NCBI GenBank assembly: GCA_019614645.1
Contig: JABWDB010000004.1
Location: 6,262,001-6,326,000 of the forward strand
Length of the DNA stretch: 64,000 nucleotides
From: Stratiolaelaps scimitus
Lineage: Eukaryota; Arthropoda; Arachnida; Mesostigmata; Laelapidae
Direction: 5' to 3'
Below, piece after piece: positions 45,732 to 56,703 of the stretch. The notes under the pieces were generated by a model. It worked only from the letters and a program-made list of their open reading frames with translations. It did not search any database and was not told where the DNA came from. The translations under genes and the position numbers were made by a program. How positions within the stretch are numbered: position 1 is the stretch's first letter; each line of letters opens with the position of its first letter.

Positions 45732-47147
45732 ATGGCTCGCGCCGTGGCAGCACCGAGGCAGCCGAGGAGACCTGGCAGAGTGATTAGCCAGGCAGGTGAC
45801 AGTACCGATGGCGAGGATTATGAAGATCAGAAGAACGACTATTGGATTGACCGTATCAGCAGACTTTCGAATCATGCTTCGTCAAAATATCCCGTATCGC
45901 ATGCACTAAAAAGTCTCGGTGAGTGCATTCTACAAAGCCCGCAAGTGAGGGAAAAGTATGTCGAGTTGAAGAAGCAGTTTGTAGAAACATTAACAAATGA
46001 ACAGCGAGAGAGGCTAGTCCAGTTAGATCAGAAACTGGGCCGCGGATGGGGCGTTTTGAATTCTTATGATAGGGACGAGTCAATCTTGGATGACCAGAAA
46101 ACCCTGGAGAAATATTTCTACTTGAACCACCAAGTAAAGCGACAAGTGGAGCCAGCTGAGGGGGCAACTTCACCTGCGGATGCCGCTGATTTAGCTAGAT
46201 TAGATTTAGAGGCTTGCCTGGGTGACTTTGCGGAAATACAAGAACTTCACAGACACATCTTACAACATGCGGAAACGCAATACGGGATTGTGGAGCCTCG
46301 GTTTAATCAAGAACACAGAAATCCCGATGCTAGTTTGTATCTGGCGAAGCTAAAGGGAAGAGCAAAATTGGATAAGGATCTAGGAAAAAACGATATATAC
46401 GATTTCCGCGGCAATGGCGACGTGAGATCAGAAATCGAGACGCGAGTTAATAAGATTATACGCGAATCTCTAACGGTGTGGCCCAGTTTCAAGATCTCCC
46501 ACTGCCTGGAAAATACCATAGGAGAAAGATATTCGTATAACTATATAAAATATACACTAAAAGAATTTCAAAATATACAGCATATCGATCTAAAGCTGTT
46601 AGCACGTTTTTTCAAAGCGGCACTGAGGGGAAAGACGGATACTACTATTTGTGGTGGGCTTCCTCAAGAACTGCGTGATGTTCTAAAAGATGAACTCCTT
46701 CTATTAATGGAGTTGATATTTGGCATAGAAGTGAAGAGGAATCGAGCAACCTTGATGACGGCTCCGATGTTCTTTGATTTAATCAAACGAGGAATGTATC
46801 AAATAGACGATCTGCCTGACAAACTACCAATGGCGCCTACAGGATCTGTAGCAGGCTCATGTACAATTGACGCAGAAAATATTCCAGCAAATCCGTCTTG
46901 GCAAAGGCGCCCACTTGATTATAGACGTGATGAAGATGACACGGCTGCTGAGGAGTTAGCCGACAGGGATTGGGACATCTTGAGTGATTGGTTGATCCTT
47001 AAAGGTGAACGAGTTGAAAACAACGAAGCCATAGTTACAGCAACGCTACTTCATGACTTAATCCGTGATTGGTACGGCATATCACTAGCGAGCTTGGCCA
47101 ACGAAGAGATGGCTTTCACATTTCGACGGCCGATGCGAGATGGATAG
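45732..47147 (+). CDS. Intronless 471-codon orphan ORF
   Basis: One uninterrupted frame of 1,416 nt starting at ATG 45732, far longer than chance in this AT-rich spacer. I do not recognise the family. Visible: a basic N-terminus (PRQPRRPGRV), an acidic patch (DGEDYEDQKND), long amphipathic helices (LEKYFYLNHQVKRQV; LKLLARFFKAAL; LLLLMELIFG), and an acidic C-terminal part (RRDEDDTAAEELADRDWDIL). No signal peptide, zinc finger or membrane span is obvious. It is antisense to the LOTUS genes, begins about 230 bp after R1, and has no introns although every recognised gene here is split. It could be a retrocopy, an exon of an unseen gene, or an open frame captured from a virus or transposon; I have no homology evidence for any of these. 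Confidence 0.6.
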   Translation: MARAVAAPRQPRRPGRVISQAGDSTDGEDYEDQKNDYWIDRISRLSNHASSKYPVSHALKSLGECILQSPQVREKYVELKKQFVETLTNEQRERLVQLDQKLGRGWGVLNSYDRDESILDDQKTLEKYFYLNHQVKRQVEPAEGATSPADAADLARLDLEACLGDFAEIQELHRHILQHAETQYGIVEPRFNQEHRNPDASLYLAKLKGRAKLDKDLGKNDIYDFRGNGDVRSEIETRVNKIIRESLTVWPSFKISHCLENTIGERYSYNYIKYTLKEFQNIQHIDLKLLARFFKAALRGKTDTTICGGLPQELRDVLKDELLLLMELIFGIEVKRNRATLMTAPMFFDLIKRGMYQIDDLPDKLPMAPTGSVAGSCTIDAENIPANPSWQRRPLDYRRDEDDTAAEELADRDWDILSDWLILKGERVENNEAIVTATLLHDLIRDWYGISLASLANEEMAFTFRRPMRDG

Positions 47148-50100
47148 GTGTGTTTGAGGATCCGAGAGGATGATGCATGTGGGTGTTTGCAGTGAAGAGG
47201 TATACCCCACGTACGCTTTGCAGGTATTGTTAACAGTCAGGTTTCTCCGCCGTTCGCTAACGTCGGATACTGATTACTCAATCTACAATGATCCTATCCT
47301 CCGATTATTTCCGGCCAACCGTACAACGAGCATATGTGTGCGCGCGTAGCCACTGGAAGCGTACAGCCAAGACAATGTGTAGCCGCGGCGTACACATGCA
47401 TATATCTGACGGAACCTTTCCATCGCGTGTACAGTTGACATTAAGTAGGACTAAAAATTCCGACTCTGGGGAAGAGACACACTTTCAGCAGAGGATGGTT
47501 TTAGCAGGCAGAGGCGTTTTGTCATCCACGTCAACTCCCCTGCACTGGATCGGCCCACTTTCATGGAGATTGGAATGTCTCTGGTGGTAAATGTGCGTTT
47601 AAAGAAAATTTCCTCCTCTAAAAAAAAAAAAAGACTAAAAATTCCAGTGTCTTGTGATGGACTGTGCGAGGAAGTGAGAGAGCTCCCCCATGTCACAGGA
47701 AGCAACTACATTATTCGATTCGTTCTCAAGACAAACGAGACAGTGAGACCAAACTTTAGAAGAATGCCTGTGCGATACTGCCCGCGGAAGTGGACGCAAA
47801 TCACGCTTCTGGGTTACCTTGTATCGTACGATGTTAGATCATATGATATTTATGTTTCACAAGAAATAACTATACACGAACAATAACAAATATTGATCTA
47901 AAATGCATGCCTTATCAATTTTGCTTGATCCTTAGGTATATTTGGGATAGGGTAGATAGACGATGGTTGTCGTCACCAGCCCCTTGGGGGTCGCCTGAAG
48001 GTAGTGTATTCGGCAGCCGGACGAGACACTACCGCACGTTTGCGTTTGAAGTGGGGTGGTTCTTATGAAGCAGTACCGTGGGCGTTAACTATTAGCTGGG
48101 AGTCGGCCAAAACACATAGGAAATCACCAGCAGCGCGTTTTAGGAAAAAAGCTATCACGATTTCATGCTCTTCCCGATTTTTCAATTCTGTCAAGTTATC
48201 CAACCAATGGTTAACACTCCCTAATATGCATTCGTTCCGCTTTATGGCTGGTGGTTACAACATAGAGAGTGCGAAGAAGTGCACGAGCAGTTTGCAGCAT
48301 AGAACATCAACAGCGTCGCATTGAAGCTTCGACTATGTCGTCGCTATTTATTGTCGCACATTGTATTGTATATGTATCAAATAAACAAGGGATATTGCCC
48401 CGCACAGCAGTGGTGACTCTCACTGCGATTGTTATTTAAGGATTTATTGATTTTTAAACATGACCCTTACGAGTAAGCGCTTACACGTGGGACGAATAGG
48501 CACGATCTGCCATACACACAAACGTAAAGTATGATATGGAGCCTGTAAAGAAACCAAGACACGACAGTATTCACAATATGAGTATAAATATCTGTATCTA
48601 ATATATATATATATATATATATTCAAGCCACATCAACCGATAGCTGTTGGCCAGCTCTCTTTTTACGTGCATAGAGCGTCAAATTTGTTTGCACTTGTTG
48701 GCCCCGAAAGGTGTTTTCTTTTCAAAAAAGAAGTATTAATCGCCGTCCCATGATGACTGCTGTTTATGCGAGCAAATCTAATACTTGTCATTGTCGCATA
48801 ACCATTCCGGATACACATGACACAATTTACAGGAGAAGTAGACAAATAGCCATTTCAGATAAACAGCAAAGGTAAAGTAATGATATTGGTACGCGAGGTA
48901 TGGCCTGTATTGAAAAAGTGCCTTCGAGAGAGTAATTAATTGTAGTGTTGTTTGTGACGACAATGCAAGAAAATTCGCAAACGATTGACAAAGGCCAAAG
49001 CAAGCCTGCAGAGGATACCTTCAACTGAAACACCATCATTACGGTAAGGCCCACCTGCCTTCTATACTGAACGTTAACGGGATGTCACCAGTATGTTAAT
49101 GATAGCGCAATGATGTATAACGCTTGACGCCTCGCAAAATATGACGAAAAAATGACGATGTTTCCTTTACTAGATGGCCACACGGACATATTATAACTAG
49201 CTTAACAATACACACGTATGTGAGAATAGTTGAGTAGGAAACGACACTGATCTTGGACATTGGTTATTGGAAAATTGCAGCACACGGTTTCTTACTATTT
49301 CTTCCTCACTAGTTTCGTGCTGGAAATAGCGCTGCTAAAACTGTGTGAATCGTATGAGCAACGAATATGGAGGCGTGTAGTGTCCTCAAGAAAAATGACA
49401 ATATTGACTGAATCGGGTCAAGATTGGAGATTTCGATTCGCATGGCACGAAGCATTGCAAACGGTAGCAAGAGAGAGACGACGATGACGACGAATTGCGT
49501 GATCTCTTAAACGAAAACATGGCCCGGTCAATTCGAGAGTCTGTCGCTTAGCTTGGAGCACAGCCCAGTTAGCTATATAGAGCGTCAATCGATTGACATA
49601 CGTGGCAAGGGTGCTCCAAGGTTCTACATTACCTGCTTTAAAGGTTGTAAATATATTTGATGATTTTCGGAGAATCGCTTTGAACTTTTCAACTCGGCTG
49701 GAAAACCACCCAAACTTGGACCCTGAGAATAGTTTCTCGCAAATAGAGGTGACTCGTTTATCAAACTCGAGAAAATCGATCTCGCAATTTCATTTTGCTG
49801 AGTTTTACACAGTAAGAAGCTATGAATGTAAAATAAACATGAAAGACATGCAGCAAATAACGAGAGATTTGGAAAACGTAAATTTAATTTACCCACCCAC
49901 ATTAATACACCCACATTGTGTCCTTGTGTAAAACAACCTTTTTATTTATCACTTCAGAATAGTTGTTGTTTTTTCTTTGTTAGCAAGCAGTAAGATAGCA
50001 CGTCATAACAAATATTTAACTTGCAATGGCCAGATTCCAGCGACTTCCACTCAGCATCTATCTTTTCAGGTGAAATCCCTTACGATACTCGGATCTCTAG

Positions 50101-50698
50101 CATATCAGCAGCTGTGAAGGAAGGGTCGTGTTTGCTGTGCGTCAACTTGAGGCCTTGCCTTGCCTAGTATCAATGAATCACGTGACACAGGGACATGTAC
50201 CGTAACGTCAAGAATTAAAATGTAGAGTTGAACATTTTCATTACATGACATTGACAAATACTCTTGTTTTGTGTGTCACTCGAAACAGAAAACGCAAACG
50301 TCCACATGCAGATAAAGAGAGATTATAAAGAAATACAAAAGTTCTCCAAAGAGAGTGGCAGGATTCCAGTCCAAACCATATGTCGCTTCTGTCTAGCAAT
50401 CCAATAGGCTCGCCACTCGGCCATCTGCAGGGAGACATCAAGTACACAGACACTGTTTTAGAGTAATGATTTAGCTAAGTTTACGAATGGGTCGGATTAG
50501 TCCTCGAAATTTAAATGTTGTCATTTGTAATCGTCGTTATTCATAAATCGAACTGTGCGTTCTGACTTAATCCGAGGTCTACTGTACCCCACTGGTGCTC
50601 CTTTGCGCTAATGTAACCAATTCGTGTCGTCAGCAGTCCCCAAGACGACATAGCGATACTTACCACAGCGGTAGCTGAAATAGCATTTAGAACCGGAG
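47148..50698. other. Spacer between the orphan ORF and LOTUS gene C
   Basis: 3.5 kb where the large exon 3 of a LOTUS gene would be expected for C; no trace of LOTUS2, LOTUS3 or the C-terminal domain could be read on the - strand. It holds scattered + strand open frames without recognisable homology (47563-47886, 48004-48324, 49260-49487, 49593-49931), an AATAAA near 48.38 kb and an (AT)n run near 48.60 kb. None is firm enough to call a gene. Confidence 0.5.
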
Positions 50699-50857
50699 TT
50701 AAGGATTCCACACGACTCGAACCTCGTCCCCGGCATCGCCTCCCATTACAGTTAAAAAATCACAGCGCTTTTCAAGGAACTCCTGAAGGCTGCTTGCGCC
50801 ATAGGCTCGATATGGGATCGAGTCGCCGGTCCAACGGCGGTACATGTCATCTAGCTC
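50699..50857 (-). CDS. LOTUS gene C exon 2 (stop-terminated)
   Basis: 52 codons and a stop. Keeps the LOTUS1 core (IPYRAYGASSLQEFLEKRCD) intact. A further in-frame TAA lies a few codons beyond, and a GTAAGT at 50663 could still be a donor. Confidence 0.75.
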   Translation of the reverse strand, partial: ELDDMYRRWTGDSIPYRAYGASSLQEFLEKRCDFLTVMGGDAGDEVRVVWNP

Positions 50858-51975
50858 CTGCATTCGATGACCAAGCCAAATAGACAATAACAGCATGAGC
50901 GTGAATTCTGAACTTGAAGCGAGCGTAAGCATGAGTTTTACAGTAGCCATGTTGACTAGCACAACGACGGAATTATACGCATTATGATACAGCGGTCCAC
51001 TTCATTACGGTCCACTCATAGACACTCTGGACCACTCACACACACACACACCCACTAAATAGACACACAGAACTATCGAGTTCATTTTTATATTTATCTA
51101 TTCGATTCCATAACTGTTCTCGTTAATCGACGGATCGGTTCAATAGGCTAAATAGGTGGATGTTAAATGTTGACTGAACGAAATACTATATATTAGATAT
51201 AATAACCTATTATTTAGACAGGTTGAAAGAAACCATCCATGAGGAAAATCAGTAACGAAGATGACTAGATATCGCCAGGTCAGCCCACTGATTCCGTACG
51301 AGTAGTTCAACTATTTTATTTTCCTTCAGAGACTGGTTTCATTCGAGAAAAAAATGCACTCACACAAATTTTCAGAAGTTGCTATTGTCGAGCTGCCTCA
51401 GCCCTGTGCGTTGTTTCGGCTGATATTATTATATATTTGACCATAATTATCTCGAAGCGTTTTCATCGTGGAGCTTCAGGGGGCACTGCAGTCGATAGCT
51501 CTTATCGGGCCCTTTGCTGAGATGATATATATATATATATTTAATTACCTCATTAGTTGAACATGAGTTACATAAATTATGATGGCACGATGATGATACA
51601 GATGGTGAAAAAATATCATTTTTAGGTGGGAAAACCTCAACAAATTGAAACATCGATCCAATGAGAGAGTGCATCGGAGCCTCTTCCAGTACGAAAGCTA
51701 ATATCCGAATCACAAAGAACGGTCGCCTGCCAGTTACTATGCAGTAGCTTTCATTTCCAGATAAATCGAATATATCATGTATGAGTAATAGCCCTGTAGG
51801 AGGGATTTGAACACAGCACAACACGCGCCCCGCAAGTCGATAAGCAAACAAGCACAGAGATATCAGCATACATTTCGATTGCGTTGAATACCTTTAAGGT
51901 AAAACATGTTTTGAATCCACCCAGAAGCAGACTTTGAATCTGAGTGGCTATGTCACTACAAGTTGACAAAGGCAT
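50699..51975 (-). CDS. LOTUS gene C: truncated paralog, possible 80-residue single-LOTUS protein
   Basis: Exon 1 51975-51892 (84 nt; MPLSTCSDIATQIQSLLLGG then FKTCFTLK, donor gtattc) joins exon 2 at 50857 (acceptor atgcag; ELDDMYRRWTGDSIPYRAYG, ASSLQEFLEKRCDFLTVMGG, DEVRVVWNP). TAA at 50701-50699 ends the frame right after the LOTUS1 fold, where A, B and D run on for about ten more codons to a GT donor. The two exons have no frameshift and keep exact length and phase, so this is either a young pseudogene or a gene for a lone LOTUS domain. The large exon 3 is absent. The 1,034-bp intron is longer than in the other copies. Confidence 0.65.
51892..51975 (-). CDS. LOTUS gene C exon 1
   Basis: Same 84-nt length, ATG position and FTLK splice point as genes A and B, despite low residue identity between them (about a third). 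Confidence 0.75.
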
Positions 51976-52976
51976 TTTGCTCTTGTAGTGTTCCTCGTCG
52001 AATTGTAGGCGGCCGGGGTAAACCTCTGTAAATGACGGACAATAGGGGGTATTGTCGAAATCAATTAGGTCAAGTGTGGTGGCCAATGTTGGCTGAGAGG
52101 CAGCCCGGAAAATCTACTGGGTTAAGTGTGGTCAGGCCTACAGAACTCGAAGAATCGGCTTACTAGTTAGTACTATAATTGTATGCTGTCAGGACGCAGC
52201 CGTGGGGGAATCTATCGGAATAGTTAGCGTCGTGTGGTTACCGTAAATGGTGACTCAGGCATTTTTCCCACAGCGACTCACGATGCCTGATTTTCTGCGT
52301 GATGATCCGCAACAACTACAACTAACGATCAGAACGTTGACTACGTCATATTGTATATCCCTGCTAGAAGTACTGCGTTTTCAACCATTAAGAATGATCA
52401 CTCGAGGACAACAAGAGGTCGATTTACTGACAAGGTTTATAGAGGTACAAGATGTGTACCACAGCTATGTAAGATCATATTATAAAATCAGCAAAGACAG
52501 CGTAAAATCTTCGACGTAACTAGCCACTCAAACGTAGATACGGGACAGCCACAAAATATGAGATAGGGTGATGACAGCCACAAAAAGAGCAGGAACAAAG
52601 CCAACGAGAGACCCATAGTCCATGCGCACCTTCCGACCTGGCACTGAAAGGCGAGTCTCTGATCACCAATATACAGAGCATCAATAAATATCAAGAACCG
52701 AAATACTAGTCTTCGGATTGTGCTCTAGCTTTATGAACGTACCTTTATCCATAGTCGGCGCTCCGGCCAAAACTGTAAGCCCATTTAACAGTCGAGTTCT
52801 GGAAACCGTTCAGAGCTATGAGCGGTACGTGTATAGCAGGCTTATGATTGTTGAGAATTGCCAATGTCCCCTCAGCGACAGGCATAGAAGCATCGTTCAC
52901 CATTGGTGATTACTATCCTGATTTCTATCCTTGTCACAAATAATAAGATTTGCATGTAATAACAGTAGTAATTTGA

Positions 52977-53957
52977 CGACTATATACAATAGATTGTGTG
53001 AATCGTCCTCGTATCAGTCAGAGGGTTCCATTTTGCTGAATCATTTATTACTGATTGACCCATTACGAGTTTAATTAAGAGTCATACACTTGAGATCCAA
53101 CGATCTGAGTGGGCATAAGCAAAACGGTATGCCCTGTATAGATACCATTTATAGGTTAAAGAACTTGAAAGGCTATAAAATAATCGTATTTGCAGGTGGT
53201 AACTGGATTTAAGCCGCATGTTCAAACCCATACCTACTCAACATCAGTGAGAAAATCAGGATAGTATTATTACTTTCATCTAAGATGCTTTTTAGGTCCA
53301 TATTGTACTCATAGAGTAGAGATTGTCTTTCAATCTTTGTAGCCTCTTGTAACGGTCGTGTTTCGTATCTTAGGAATCATTGTAGAAACGGGAAGGAGTA
53401 TTGATTGTTGTTGCTTGGGGCGGCCTCGTCGCGTGAGCTCCAATAGGCATTAAGGTGTTGTTCAATGTCACTCGATTAATTCAAAGATCAAGTCAAAGAT
53501 AAGACATGTTGACAACGTTACACTCTCTTATGGAAAACCGGCCTTTGGAAGGAGATCTAGGATCCGTTTAGGTAACCGAGACAATCGACGGCTTTTACTC
53601 CACGGGTGGGGAGCGTTTTATTGTAGTTTTGCCAGTAAAGGTGACGATAGAACAGCGTAGTCACAACCCGTTTGTTTGACAGACTACGTGTACGACACAA
53701 AGGCGCGTGTAGTTTACGAGTATTGTAATAGGGTTAAGCTATCAAGTATAGCTTATCTATAGATTTCGAATTGCCGTGTGTCGTGACTCAAAGGATTGTC
53801 TAGGCATGACATAGGGTTTACTAGATTCATAGAATTCACTGGTCTGTAAGATTTGGACCACCCAGCAAATAACCCACGCTTATCAGTACAGTCATGCATC
53901 ATATGATAAGAAGTGCCCCTCACGGACACGAGCAATGTGATCAGCAAGATCCACCTA
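52977..53957 (+). repeat. Long direct repeat R2 (partner at 44013-45505)
   Basis: Same orientation as R1 and about 9 kb away. An 8-bp insertion (aagatttg) near 53.85 kb relative to R1 breaks any shared reading frame, so the short secreted-looking frames on the - strand of both copies are not a conserved gene. Confidence 0.85.
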
Positions 53958-55314
53958 TATCCCACTTGGCAATTACAAATATTTCGGTCTGCCATTCGCT
54001 GCTTTTAGGATTCCGTCAAGGAGGAGCTTATATGGGCTGGCTGGGATGTTGTCGATGACAGCACAACCCTCTCATCATATACGTTGTTATCATGATAATA
54101 CAGTGAGGCGAACGCGAGAGAGCTGATTCAACGACACAGCGGACCATGTGTTCCAACCTTTGGACTAAACTATGACATATATATATATATATATATTCTA
54201 TAAAATGGAGCTGTATATCAGTACAGAAAATGGAAAAAGACAAGGATTGAAGCAATTATTAATAACTATCCTTGCTAGGTATGCTTTATTCGATGTATGC
54301 GAAATTGTTGACTAAATAAGCAAAAGTACGAAGAGGGCGGGTGCGACTTTTTAACGTTGTCAAATCCTATTCATTCGTTAGATAACCCCACCTAAGAATC
54401 TATTATTTGTGGGAAATAAACATGAGTCATCCGTCGCGCATGCACATGTCGTACGCCTTTATTGCTTAACAAGATTAATTACAGAGACAGTTGGCCACGC
54501 ACCACAGATGGGCTCTCACCAAAAGCTGACATTTTATTGTTATTGATTAGATTGTTGTTGTTGTTATTGATTAGTGTTTTTTCTCTCATCCTCGATGCTT
54601 GTCTGTACTCGTCATCATTAGATGCGTTGATAGAGATAACGCATTGATTGTTCGATATTTCACTAAGTTCTTAGGCATTATTACGTGCGTTAGTGAATAT
54701 TGTCTGCTAAAGTAAACGAACGAAGTAGGCACAAATGAAATATTCATTAAGTCAAATCTGGCCATCTAATACCGATCCTGCGTCTGGTTGGCAAAGACCG
54801 ACAGGTGTCTGAAATTGAGCGCGCTCTTCATCGTGCCGTATCAATGAAGACAAACGTCAACGCTCGGGATGCCCCTTGTGAAGCACATCGTTGTTTCCAC
54901 GTATAGCGTGCTTGTACGGTGACGGATGATGCAATTCTATTTCTGGACCTCTTCCTCGTTGCTGTTGTCATGTGAAGTCTATAGGGTGGCAAACAAAATT
55001 ACTCACAGCACTGATAGAACCCCGTGAAAATTCAACGGAGGCGAGATCACGTCATTAGAACTAGCTGTCCCTGTCGTAGGCTATGGGAAGCGAAAAAAGA
55101 ACGCGCCAATCCGTCGCGTGTACTTTTCAACGAATATGAATTGCATTCGGTCAGCGAATATCGCTTGAGTATTGCTGACAGCTATCGTAGACAGGTGAGC
55201 AGGCGCATGCTAATCGAAATATTGCAGCATCGGCGACAAGTGCCGCTCACCATTATAAACCCATAATATGGGCTCGTCGGGAAGTCTGAGTCTGAATTGT
55301 AGCCTAGTATTCAA

Positions 55315-55338
55315 GATATATATATATATATATATATA
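55315..55338. repeat. (AT)n microsatellite
   Basis: Pure AT; a second run follows at 55371-55391. Confidence 0.9.
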
Positions 55339-56703
55339 AACGATAGGTGCACGAATTTCTCTAGCAACATTATATATATATATATATATATGCAGATTCG
55401 TGCAGCTGTCGTTTAATTAAATACACTAGGTGTATCTGACTGAGCTCCCAGTTAGCACATCCAAATTCAAACCATTTTGACAAATGGTTGGAACGTACGC
55501 TTGTTAACTCTGTACCTCTCAGGCACTTCGAGTCTCTCTCTTTCTCTCAACTAAATTCCACCATGGAAATATTGTCGCACACATCTATGATAGGGTCGCA
55601 GCCCAAGTTGGATACATCTCGCTACTTTCGATAAGTATTTGATCCGTGTACTGAAATAGACCCAAGATGTGCTCGTCAAAACTCTCCAATCCACGATGTG
55701 AAGCGTGTTCCGTGAATACGATATTCTTTTTCTTTTTGTATAGATTGGCACTTTCGGTAGAATGGTACATGAGACACTTTTTTTTAATAGCGTTTTTTGC
55801 ACTGGATCCGACTCTGAGTTAGCGTGCTTGCGATTCGATTGCGCCGTCCCGCGTCGGAGTGCCAACGTTTGAGACAACTCTTCAAACATATTAGCTTCAA
55901 GTTTCGATGAAGCAGCTCTCGGAAGGAAAGAAAAACGCAAAATCAACAAATATCAATAGTATACTATAGAGGTTTCCGTAGCATAACTTTCGTATAGACA
56001 ACTATCAGTACTTGACGAGAATACAACTCAAATCTCCACCCATACAAAATTATGCCTCAAGAGGAATGCGTCATTTTCTTTTCGTCGAAAACGTTGAACT
56101 CAACAGTGGGCGCATGATTCGTTCGGCGTTCGTGTCTACGAACACATTGAACGAAAATTGGCGCATACACTCGTTTTTGTTCAAGCTCCACGTCGTTGAT
56201 GAAGAGGCAGCTCATCTCTACCGAAAGCGACCGGAAGTGGAGGCGAAGTATCGACGTAGAAGCCTTGCCCACCAAGGCTCACGGCATCTCGTCGCTTCGC
56301 GCCCACTCCACAGCGTCAATCAACGCTAGGACAATGCTGATCGGTGGCAATATGTCAGTGATAATGTTGAACACTATATATTTATATATTGCCACACATA
56401 TTTTATAGCGTGTGTACCTCTGCTCGTGTGTGTGTGTGTCTTCTTGCGGGAGACTTTATAGAGAGATACGTGTACATAGGACCACGTTTTTTTTTAGAAG
56501 GATCTCGCGTTTCGTCCCTCCCTTCTGTTGTGTACGGTCTCCGTTACGCATACGCACACCTTACGTAACATCGACCATATATCCGCTTGTGCTTCTACGA
56601 AAGACGAAGGAGGACAGATTAATGTTCGTATGTTTTTTTTTGCTGAACCGTACATACACACATAGTTCGCATAGGTTGTCTCACACGCGGTTGCTGTTTG
56701 TGT

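Larger units (their letters stand above)
51976..56703. other. Intergenic region between LOTUS genes C and D
   Basis: 4.7 kb. Contains repeat R2, (AT)n runs near 51.52, 54.18, 55.32 and 55.37 kb, (CA)n and (GT)n runs, and + strand open frames at 52247-52519, 55024-55266 and 56012-56329 that have coding-like composition but no recognisable homology. Confidence 0.5.

Noticed and set aside
51035..51050. CRISPR-like or other array of short repeats
   Set aside because: Simple (CA)n microsatellite; no spaced repeat array was found anywhere in this eukaryotic window.
44013..53957. R1 and R2 as the two LTRs of a retrotransposon with the 471-codon ORF as its product
   Set aside because: No TG...CA ends, primer-binding site, polypurine tract, or gag/pol motifs; the repeats differ greatly in length and the interval contains host-type LOTUS exons.
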